From Burkholderiales bacterium (lineage in GTDB: Bacteria > Pseudomonadota > Gammaproteobacteria > Burkholderiales > Burkholderiaceae_D), in assembly GCA_016196925.1 (NCBI GenBank), contig JACPWS010000083.1, positions 57,044 to 121,043 of the forward strand: DNA of 64,000 nt, written 5' to 3'. Both the position numbers and the translations under genes were made by a program. This document shows, in pieces, positions 57,591 to 64,000 of the stretch. Positions within the stretch are counted from its first letter, which is position 1. Every line of letters starts with the position of its first letter. The notes beneath the pieces were generated by a model. That model saw only the letters and a list, made by a program, of their open reading frames with translations, searched no databases and was not told the DNA's origin.

Positions 57591-57669
57591 ATACTCCCCA
57601 GGTAAATCATAAAAAACGACTTAACGCCACGGAAAACAAAGGCTTTCAAAATATACTGAGGGGGAGTAT
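57591..57669. repeat. 79-bp ATACTCCCC...GGGGAGTAT element, copy B (upstream of moaA)
   Basis: Begins ATACTCCCC and ends GGGGAGTAT with a start-to-start distance of 70 nt, identical to copy A at 11393-11471. The right end is again a small palindrome, ATACT-N7-AGTAT (57653-57669). The interior is AT-rich and shares blocks with copy A (for example AACA..GGC before the palindrome). It lies between the rne terminator and the moaA start, about 150 nt upstream of the latter. Confidence 0.6.
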
Positions 57670-57820
57670 TAAATACCCCGCAAAGGCTTCCGCGTCGACC
57701 TCATGACAGCAGGCCGGCACGCCATTCCGCTCGCGCATGATTTAAACGTACGCCACAACCGCCGGTGCATCTCGTGGTATTGTCTTAACTTGACTGGAGT
57801 TATTTTTTGAGTTGCCACCC

Positions 57821-58945
57821 ATGACGGAAAAATTTATTCCGCTGATCGATCGCCGTCAACAGCAAACGCGGCCTGCCATACCGGAGCAACTTTCTGCACC
57901 CAGCGGTGTACTGAGCGATGCATTAGGCCGTGGCTTGCATGACTTGCGCATCTCGGTCACGGATCGCTGCAATTTCCGCTGCGTTTATTGCATGCCGCGC
58001 CAAGTGTTCGATAAAGATTATCAATTCCTGCCGCAAACTGCCTTATTGAACTTCGAAGAAATCACTCGTATCGCCCGCATCTTCGTCGCGCATGGCGTCC
58101 GCAAAATCCGTCTGACCGGCGGAGAACCGCTGCTGCGCAAAAATATAGAAAAACTGATAGCGATGCTGGCCGCGCTGCGTACCGTCGATGGCCAGACGCT
58201 GGACCTGACCCTCACCACCAACGGCTCGCTACTGGCGCGCAAGGCGCAAAGCCTGAAAGATGCCGGCCTGACACGCCTGACCGTTTCGCTCGATGCGCTG
58301 GATGAAAATATCTTCCAGCGTATGAACGATGCCGAATTTTCCGCCGCCGAAGTGCTGGATGGCATAGCGGCGGCAGCGGAGGCCGGGCTGGGGCCGATCA
58401 AGGTCAACATGGTGGTCAAGGCAGGTTTGAACGACCAGGAAATTGTTCCCATGGCGCGTCACTTCAAGGACACGCCGCATATCTTGCGCTTCATCGAGTA
58501 CATGGATGTCGGCGCCTCCAACGGCTGGAAGATGGATGAGGTGTTGCCGTCGGACGAAGTGCTACGCCGCATCGAGGCCGCCGGCATGCCGCTCACGCCT
58601 GTCGCCGCCAACTACAGCGGCGAAACGGCGACGCGCTGGCACCACGCCGGCGGCAGCGGTGAAATCGGCGTGATTTCCAGCGTCACCCACGCCTTCTGCC
58701 GCGATTGCAGCCGCGCCCGCCTGTCGACCGAAGGCAAGCTCTACACTTGCCTGTTCGCCAGCCACGGACACGATTTGCGCGCCCTGCTGCGCGATCCGGC
58801 AGCATATTCCGACCTGGAATTGAGCAACGTCATCGCGGCCATCTGGCATGCGAGAACCGACCGCTATTCCGAATTGCGCAGCGAGCATACTGCCGCCTTG
58901 CAAAGCGATCGCAAGAAAATCGAGATGTCTTACATAGGCGGCTAA
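57821..58945 (+). CDS. moaA: GTP 3',8-cyclase MoaA (molybdopterin synthesis)
   Basis: A radical-SAM enzyme that, with MoaC, converts GTP to cyclic pyranopterin monophosphate. I use the ATG at 57821 ([12 protein letters not shown]); the track's TTG start three codons earlier is also possible. The 374-residue protein shows the N-terminal cluster motif CNFRCVYC, the [12 protein letters not shown] motif, the LTTNGS motif, and the second cluster C-terminal [20 protein letters not shown] with an end YIGG. mobA and moeA follow, so the three form a cofactor operon. Confidence 0.95.
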   Translation: MTEKFIPLIDRRQQQTRPAIPEQLSAPSGVLSDALGRGLHDLRISVTDRCNFRCVYCMPRQVFDKDYQFLPQTALLNFEEITRIARIFVAHGVRKIRLTGGEPLLRKNIEKLIAMLAALRTVDGQTLDLTLTTNGSLLARKAQSLKDAGLTRLTVSLDALDENIFQRMNDAEFSAAEVLDGIAAAAEAGLGPIKVNMVVKAGLNDQEIVPMARHFKDTPHILRFIEYMDVGASNGWKMDEVLPSDEVLRRIEAAGMPLTPVAANYSGETATRWHHAGGSGEIGVISSVTHAFCRDCSRARLSTEGKLYTCLFASHGHDLRALLRDPAAYSDLELSNVIAAIWHARTDRYSELRSEHTAALQSDRKKIEMSYIGG

Positions 58946-59046
58946 GCAACGATAGAGAAACGATCAATCGACAAATAATCGCAAGGCGTTTGATCTGCTT
59001 CACGATAGGCGCGCCGGAACACGCTACACTTCCCTCCCGAAACACC

Positions 59047-59658
59047 ATGACTGCAATCGACCATCAAAATATTACCGGACTGATACTCGCCGGCGGACGC
59101 GGCACCCGCATGGGGCAAGTCGACAAGGGTTTGCAAGATTTTCGCGGCCTGCCCATGGTCGAGCATGTACTGCAACGACTGCGGCCGCAAACCGGTGAAA
59201 TCCTCATCAATGCCAACCAGAATCTGGCGCGCTATCAAAGCCTGGGAACGCAAGTCTGCACCGACCTGATCGCCGGTTTTGCCGGCCCGCTGGCAGGCTT
59301 GCAAAGCGGCTTGTCTCACTGCAAAACGCCATATCTGCTCAGCGCCCCTTGCGATTCTCCTCTGCTGCCGGCCGATCTGGTCGCCCGTCTGGCAGCCGCA
59401 CTGATCGCGGCCGATGCCGATCTGGCGGTCGCCGCCACCATGGAAACCGAAGCCGGGGTCAGCAGAAAACAAGTGCATCCGGTATTTTCTTTGATGAAAG
59501 CCGCGCTCTTGCCGCATCTGAGCGCTTTTTTGCAGCAGGGCGGGCGCAAGGTCGATGCCTGGTACGCCAGCCTGAATGTGGTGGAAGTAGCGTTCGAAGA
59601 CAGCTATGCCTTTCGCAATATCAATACCCTGCAAGAATTACGAGAACTAGAATCCTGA
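59047..59658 (+). CDS. mobA: Molybdenum cofactor guanylyltransferase MobA
   Basis: MobA attaches GMP to Mo-molybdopterin to form the bis-MGD cofactor. The start at 59047 (MTAIDHQN) gives 203 residues; the track's 317-aa version begins inside moaA. Motifs are the nucleotide-binding loop GLILAGGRGTRMGQVDKGL, the DLIAGFAGPLAGLQSGL block, and APCDSPLLP for metal and nucleotide. It lies 101 nt after moaA, and its stop is 1 nt before the moeA start. Its presence indicates that the bacterium makes bis-MGD enzymes such as nitrate reductase. Confidence 0.94.
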   Translation: MTAIDHQNITGLILAGGRGTRMGQVDKGLQDFRGLPMVEHVLQRLRPQTGEILINANQNLARYQSLGTQVCTDLIAGFAGPLAGLQSGLSHCKTPYLLSAPCDSPLLPADLVARLAAALIAADADLAVAATMETEAGVSRKQVHPVFSLMKAALLPHLSAFLQQGGRKVDAWYASLNVVEVAFEDSYAFRNINTLQELRELES

Positions 59659-59659
59659 C

Positions 59660-60964
59660 ATGACTGACACCACCCCTCCCGCCCCCCGCACACTGCAAGA
59701 GATCGTCGACTGCTTGCCCGATTACGATCCGGATGCCTTACCGGTTGCCAGGGCGCAAGCCATCATCGAGCAATTTATAACGCCGCTGCATGCGGTCGAG
59801 CAACTGGCGCTACGCCAATCATTAGGCCGCGTGCTGGCAGCAGACATCCGGTCCGGCATCGATGTCCCGGCGCACGACAATTCGGCGATGGACGGCTATG
59901 CGCTGCGCGGCAGCGACTTGCCGGCGGAGCAAATGCGCAGCTTTGCTATTGTCGGCAACGCTTATGCCGGGCGCGCCTATGAAGGCCAGGTCGGCGCCGG
60001 CGAATGCGTGCGCATCATGACTGGCGCCATGATGCCGGCCGACTGCGATACCGTGATACCGCAAGAGCTGACCAGTAATGCCAGCGCCACACGAGTCGAC
60101 GTGCCGGCCGGGAAAATCAATCCCGGCGACAACCGCCGTCTGAAAGGAGAAGACCTGACGCTGGGAAAAATCGCGCTCAGTCGAGGCAAGCTGCTGCGCC
60201 CGGCCGATCTCGGCTTACTGGCTTCGCTAGGCATAGCTGAGGTAGCGGTACAAAGGCGCTTGCGCGTGGCGTTTTTTTCCACCGGCGACGAATTGCGCTC
60301 ACTCGGCGAGGCCCTCGATCAGGGTTGCGTCTACGACAGCAATCGCTATACCCTGTACGGCATGCTGACCCGTCTCGGTTGCGACATCATCGACATGGGC
60401 GTCATCAAGGACGACCCTTCATCGCTGGAAACCGCCTTCCGCACGGCTTGCGAAAACGCCGACGCCGTCATCACGTCCGGCGGCGTCTCGGTAGGTGCGG
60501 CCGACTATACCAAGCAAATCATGGCTACCCTAGGCGATGTCGCATTCTGGAGCATAGGCATGCGGCCGGGGCGGCCGATGGCATTCGGCAAAATCCACTC
60601 GAACGGCAAGAGCGCCTACCTGTTCGGCTTGCCCGGCAACCCGGTCGCGGTGATGGTGACGTTTTATTTCTTCGCCCGCAACGCCTTGCTGCACATGATG
60701 GGAGCGACCGTACCGTCTTTACCGCTAGTCAAGGCAGTCTCGCCGGCAACCATACGCAAACGGCCGGGCCGCACGGAATATCAGCGCGGCATCCTGTCTT
60801 ACGGCGCCGACGGCCGCCTCGAGGTAGCTATCACCGGCGCGCAAGGCTCGGGCATCCTGCGCTCCATGACCGAAGCCAACTGCATGATCGTATTACACCA
60901 CGATCAGGCGACGGTGCAGGCCGGGGAGCAGGTCGATGTCTTGTTGTTTGAGGGTTTGTTGTAA
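59660..60964 (+). CDS. moeA: Molybdopterin molybdenumtransferase MoeA
   Basis: MoeA inserts molybdate into adenylylated molybdopterin. The 434-residue protein has the N-terminal domain (ALRQSLGRVLAADIRSGIDVP, the DNSAMDGYALRG signature), domain III motifs (GVIKDDPSSLETAF, TSGGVSVGAADYTKQ, MRPGRPMAFG, FGLPGNPVAVMVTF) and the C-terminal beta-barrel ending VDVLLFEGLL. It begins 1 nt after mobA, so the moaA-mobA-moeA unit is cotranscribed. It is convergent with the H-NS-like gene over 204 nt that hold no clear terminator. Confidence 0.95.
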   Translation: MTDTTPPAPRTLQEIVDCLPDYDPDALPVARAQAIIEQFITPLHAVEQLALRQSLGRVLAADIRSGIDVPAHDNSAMDGYALRGSDLPAEQMRSFAIVGNAYAGRAYEGQVGAGECVRIMTGAMMPADCDTVIPQELTSNASATRVDVPAGKINPGDNRRLKGEDLTLGKIALSRGKLLRPADLGLLASLGIAEVAVQRRLRVAFFSTGDELRSLGEALDQGCVYDSNRYTLYGMLTRLGCDIIDMGVIKDDPSSLETAFRTACENADAVITSGGVSVGAADYTKQIMATLGDVAFWSIGMRPGRPMAFGKIHSNGKSAYLFGLPGNPVAVMVTFYFFARNALLHMMGATVPSLPLVKAVSPATIRKRPGRTEYQRGILSYGADGRLEVAITGAQGSGILRSMTEANCMIVLHHDQATVQAGEQVDVLLFEGLL

Positions 60965-61168
60965 GCGATATCTGTCGGCAATGATGGGGATACGCTTGGG
61001 CATGTGGCGCGTTCGTTGCGGTCGCGCTTAATACCGATACAATGGCGCAAACGCAGCAACTTATTATTCTGACTGCGATCGGCTGCGTTCCTATTTTGCG
61101 TTGATTGATTTTTATGTGGAGCCTGGCTTTTTTTACTCAAATAATCTTTGACATATACAAACAAAACC

Positions 61169-61483
61169 TTATATCAAAAATTCTTCTTTCTTATGCCCGG
61201 CATCCAATAATACTTGGAATACCTTGGGTGCCCTGCCACGCCCAGTCCATTTATGTTGGCCATCTGGAGTAACATATTTATCAGTTACTGCCTTACGAGT
61301 TGTGCCCGTTGCACTAAAATCAGATGCAGAGACACTAAATCCACATTCGGCAACAGTCAAACTGTACTCTTGAATAAGCGTCTTAACTTGCTTAATTGCA
61401 TCAGCCACTTCTTCTTTGCGTGCTGTTTCAATCTGCACATCCAGTTCTTGACGTTGCGCCAGCAATTCTTTGTAAGTTGACAT
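61169..61483 (-). CDS. H-NS family nucleoid-associated protein
   Basis: A 104-residue H-NS-like DNA-binding protein. The N-terminal helix (MSTYKELLAQRQELDVQIE) forms the oligomerisation part. The C-terminal domain has the TPDGQHKWTGRGRAPKVFQ motif, close to the GxGRxP AT-hook-like signature of BpH3/Bv3F type H-NS proteins in beta-proteobacteria. It lies at the border of the polysaccharide locus, which such proteins often silence. It is small and complete, and a paralogue of any housekeeping H-NS cannot be excluded. Confidence 0.9.
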   Translation of the reverse strand: MSTYKELLAQRQELDVQIETARKEEVADAIKQVKTLIQEYSLTVAECGFSVSASDFSATGTTRKAVTDKYVTPDGQHKWTGRGRAPKVFQVLLDAGHKKEEFLI

Positions 61484-61539
61484 GTAATAATTCCTTGGGA
61501 AGTGCTACGTAGTTGAAACGCAACATATAATGATGCGCG

Positions 61540-63474
61540 TTAAACAACCGGTGTATATTGGACTGCTTCTCCCTGTCGTTGGCTTTTCTGCGCACGCCAG
61601 ATGAAGTCCTCAATACCGCACTGAGGTGCGTACTCATCGACAATGCGCAACAACAAGGCACGTACGCCCTCGTAATCAAAATGATCACAGGCAGCCTCCA
61701 GTTCTGCCAGCAACCCCTGCAATACCGGCCAGGGCATCTCCGCTTCTTGCGCGCGCATGATCAGTGGATGTTCGGTTTCTTCGACGTTGTCACCAATCAG
61801 CAATTCTTCATACAACTTCTCGCCTGGACGCAGGCCGACTTGGTGAATTTCAATAGCGCCATCTGGCGTCAGTTCGTCTTTTATTTCCAACCCACTCAAA
61901 TGCACCATGCGCTTGGCTAAATCCACGATCTTCACAGGATCGCCCATGTCGAGCACAAACACGTCGCCGCCCGACCCCATCGCCCCCGCCTGCAGCACCA
62001 ATTGCGCCGCCTCTGGAATGGTCATGAAATAACGCGTGATATCGGGATGCGTGACCGTGATCGGACCGCCAGCCATGATTTGCTTCCGAAACAAAGGGAC
62101 CACAGAACCTGAAGACCCCAGCACATTACCAAAACGCACCATGCAAAACCGCGTCTTGATCTGCTTGCGGGAAAATGCCTGCAAAATCAGTTCCGACAGG
62201 CGCTTGGTAGACCCCATCACATTGGTCGGACGCACAGCCTTGTCGGTCGAAATCAGCACAAAACACTTCACCTCAGCCGCTATGGCTGCCTGCGCCATGC
62301 TAAGGGTACCCAGAGCATTATTGCGTACCCCGGCTATAGGGTTATGCTCCACCAGCGGTACATGCTTATATGCCGCCGCATGATACACAGTTTCAACATG
62401 AAAGGTTCGTAAAATTTTCTGGCACTTTGCCGTTTCCAATACCGATCCTAGGAAGGGGACCACCTCCATATCAATCTGCAACTGCTTGCGCACGTCCTGC
62501 AACTCCCGCTCGATCGAATACAGCGCAAACTCCGACATCTCCAGCAAGATAAGCCGCGCTGGCTGCTGACGTAGAATCTGGCGGCACAATTCCGACCCAA
62601 TCGATCCACCCGCGCCAGTCACCATGACCGACTTGCCAGCAATACACTTGGCCAACAAATTATGATCCGGTTCCACCGCATCGCGCCCAAGCAAATCCTC
62701 GATCTCAACCTCGCGTATATCCTGCACACGTGCCAACCCACTAACTAAGCTTTTGATAGGCGGCGTCACCAAAGTCTTGATTTTGAGTGATGCTAGCTTA
62801 TTCAGAATATGGCGCTGCTGCGCCTTGGATAAGGAAGGCATAGCCAACAAGATCTTCTTGATCGCCTTGGTGTTGATCAAGGCTGGCAATGCTTCAGGTG
62901 CATATACATGAACGCCAGCTATTGTTGCCCCTTGTAACTCTTTCTTGTCATCGATAAACGCAACCGGTTGGTATTCGCCGGCACGGCTCAAGGCATTAAT
63001 CAGCTGATTGCCCGCCATACCAGCGCCGTAAATCGCCACGCGTATTCCGCCCGTAACACCAATGGCACGCATAAAATATGCTCGCGCCAGAAAACGGCTG
63101 GCAGCAACATACATCATCGCACTCACCCAATAAATGCCAAAAACGCCGCGCGAGAAGCCCTTATTGTTCATTATCACTATGGCCAAAGCTAACAACACCG
63201 CAACAGAAAGTGTCACGCCAAGTAAAACAACATACACTATTTTGTAATTAATAAAACGAATAACTACGCGATATAAGCCCAACTTAATGAAAAGTGGAAT
63301 TGAAATCAATGGGGTAGCTAGAATCAACCAAGGATAGGGATCAAGAAAAACGCTACTAAAATCGTCAAAACGCGCCCCAATCGCCACGCAAAGGGTCGCT
63401 GGCAAACACAACATATCCACCATCACAGCAAATATCTGCTTATGAAGACGGGAGAAACTCAATAGAGACTTCAT
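61540..63474 (-). CDS. Membrane nucleotide-sugar 4,6-dehydratase (CapD/WbpM/FlaA1 family)
   Basis: A protein of about 644 residues with four to five N-terminal membrane helices (to about residue 150) and two Rossmann domains. The first domain has VAIYGAGMAGNQLINAL, the second VMVTGAGGSIGSELCRQI, with the ISTDKAVRPTNVMGSTKR catalytic segment and RFGNVLGSSGSVVPLF. The family is an inverting UDP-GlcNAc 4,6-dehydratase that starts UDP-diamino-sugar or other deoxysugar pathways. I use the ATG at 63474 (MKSLLSFSRLHK); the track's TTG at 63537 extends it by 21 residues. It is an early gene of the polysaccharide locus. Confidence 0.92.
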   Translation of the reverse strand: MKSLLSFSRLHKQIFAVMVDMLCLPATLCVAIGARFDDFSSVFLDPYPWLILATPLISIPLFIKLGLYRVVIRFINYKIVYVVLLGVTLSVAVLLALAIVIMNNKGFSRGVFGIYWVSAMMYVAASRFLARAYFMRAIGVTGGIRVAIYGAGMAGNQLINALSRAGEYQPVAFIDDKKELQGATIAGVHVYAPEALPALINTKAIKKILLAMPSLSKAQQRHILNKLASLKIKTLVTPPIKSLVSGLARVQDIREVEIEDLLGRDAVEPDHNLLAKCIAGKSVMVTGAGGSIGSELCRQILRQQPARLILLEMSEFALYSIERELQDVRKQLQIDMEVVPFLGSVLETAKCQKILRTFHVETVYHAAAYKHVPLVEHNPIAGVRNNALGTLSMAQAAIAAEVKCFVLISTDKAVRPTNVMGSTKRLSELILQAFSRKQIKTRFCMVRFGNVLGSSGSVVPLFRKQIMAGGPITVTHPDITRYFMTIPEAAQLVLQAGAMGSGGDVFVLDMGDPVKIVDLAKRMVHLSGLEIKDELTPDGAIEIHQVGLRPGEKLYEELLIGDNVEETEHPLIMRAQEAEMPWPVLQGLLAELEAACDHFDYEGVRALLLRIVDEYAPQCGIEDFIWRAQKSQRQGEAVQYTPVV

Positions 63475-63603
63475 CAACAAGGAACAATCTAAATATAAAT
63501 TATGGGCTCGCTCCGGAGTGAAAATAGCGCCGCACAAATTGTTTAGAACAGGTAAAGACTTTACCTAAATTATCTCTAAGAAATCGCAAATTTATTCCGA
63601 TTT

Positions 63604-63628
63604 CGTCATCCCGGAAGCGGGAATGACG
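63604..63628. repeat. REP-like palindrome between the sugar transferase and dehydratase genes
   Basis: CGTCATCCCG-gaag-CGGGAATGACG forms a 10-bp stem with one bulged A. The form GTCATCCCGGAAGCGGGAATGAC is a well known dispersed repeat motif in proteobacterial intergenic regions. A structure of this type can end transcription or protect mRNA 3' ends. The rest of the 120-nt gap holds nothing else I recognise. Confidence 0.6.
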
Positions 63629-63660
63629 CCATTTGATTTAATCTGCGCTTTTCTAATGAA

Positions 63661-64000
63661 TCAGTGAGCAATTGCAACAAAAGTAGCAAAAATAATTCTT
63701 ATATCCATCTTAAAACTACGCTCTTTAACATAGCGTACGTAATAGTCGAGCTTGATAGGCAGTATCTCGTCAATGTAAGTGCGTTCGGGATCGTTTGCAT
63801 CCCCAAGAATGACATTCTCTTCCTTATATTTAATTGATGCCCAATCAGTGATCCCTGGCGGAACGGACAATACGATATCACGCAAGTCGTTCGGATAATG
63901 AGCTACATAACGCGGCACCTCGGGGCGTGGCCCAACCAGACTCATCTCTCCAGACAACACATTAATCAATTGTGGCAACTCATCAATTTTATAACGACGC
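63661..64000 (-). CDS. Bacterial sugar transferase, undecaprenyl-phosphate type (partial, C-terminal part)
   Basis: The C-terminal 112 residues of an initiating glycosyl-1-phosphate transferase (PF02397). The frame is open through the window edge (RYKIDELPQLINVLSGEMSLVG), so the track's start at 63978 is internal. The signature ELPQLINVLSGEMSLVGPRPEVPRY is complete, and VPPGITDWASIKYKEEN follows. The N-terminus with its membrane helix is outside the window. It transfers the first sugar phosphate onto undecaprenyl phosphate for polysaccharide synthesis and works with the neighbouring dehydratase. Confidence 0.92.
   Translation of the reverse strand, partial: RRYKIDELPQLINVLSGEMSLVGPRPEVPRYVAHYPNDLRDIVLSVPPGITDWASIKYKEENVILGDANDPERTYIDEILPIKLDYYVRYVKERSFKMDIRIIFATFVAIAH

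Overview
The window is one contig stretch from a motile, PHA-storing betaproteobacterium. Gene content and order (phaC-phaB-phaR, selO-msrB-yciB-bolA-ppiC, flhDC-motAB-che, TPR-ldt-ppiA-ppiB-lpxH, cysS-alkA-accA-tilS) fit Burkholderiales, most likely Oxalobacteraceae (Undibacterium / Herminiimonas / Janthinobacterium type). This is inference from gene order and protein similarity recalled from memory; no search was run. No tRNA, rRNA, CRISPR array, intact insertion sequence or prophage was recognised.

Layout. 1-8 kb: the N-terminal half of rimO, the PHA genes phaR, phaB and phaC, a small membrane protein, pgeF, rluD, bamD, yaaA and a PIN-domain gene. 8.5-11.4 kb: a stand-alone cheZ-cheA pair behind a ~200-nt leader rich in inverted repeats. 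11.4-15.2 kb: selO, msrB, yciB, bolA and a parvulin gene. 15.3-21.2 kb: purL and an ArnT-like glycosyltransferase. 21.4-35.8 kb: a one-strand motility and chemotaxis region, transcribed from flhD leftwards (flhD, flhC, a membrane methyltransferase, motA, motB, a CheZ-like gene, a cheY-like gene, cheA, cheW, mcp, cheR, cheD, cheB, cheY, cheZ, an HDOD gene). 36.3-40.9 kb: dnaQ, tilS, accA, alkA and a decayed cysS. 41-47.8 kb: a TPR protein, an L,D-transpeptidase, two cyclophilins, lpxH, an orphan ABC ATPase, tesA and mnmH. 47.8-54 kb: ccoS and ccoI (with its N-terminal metal-binding domain on a separate ORF), sppA, a Rieske protein, a HAD phosphatase and rluC. 54-61 kb: rne and the molybdenum cofactor genes moaA, mobA and moeA. 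61-64 kb: an H-NS-like gene and the start of an exopolysaccharide locus (nucleotide-sugar dehydratase and a partial sugar transferase).

How the genes work together. FlhDC is the flagellar master regulator, MotAB is the stator, and the che genes give a complete adaptive signalling pathway (MCP, CheW, CheA, CheY, CheZ, CheR, CheB, CheD). A second CheA and three CheZ-type proteins suggest layered dephosphorylation of CheY. PhaB, PhaC and PhaR make and regulate storage polyester; phaA is not in the window.

The most notable observations are: (1) cysS, normally essential, is broken at what looks like its native locus by two frame disruptions and loss of its catalytic core; (2) two 79-bp elements with identical ATACTCCCC...GGGGAGTAT ends and identical spacing lie upstream of selO and moaA; (3) a third, divergent CheZ-like protein; (4) a predicted FliA-type promoter pointing antisense into the flhDC operon; (5) a split ccoI under an FNR-type box; (6) a candidate structured RNA before the orphan cheZ-cheA pair.
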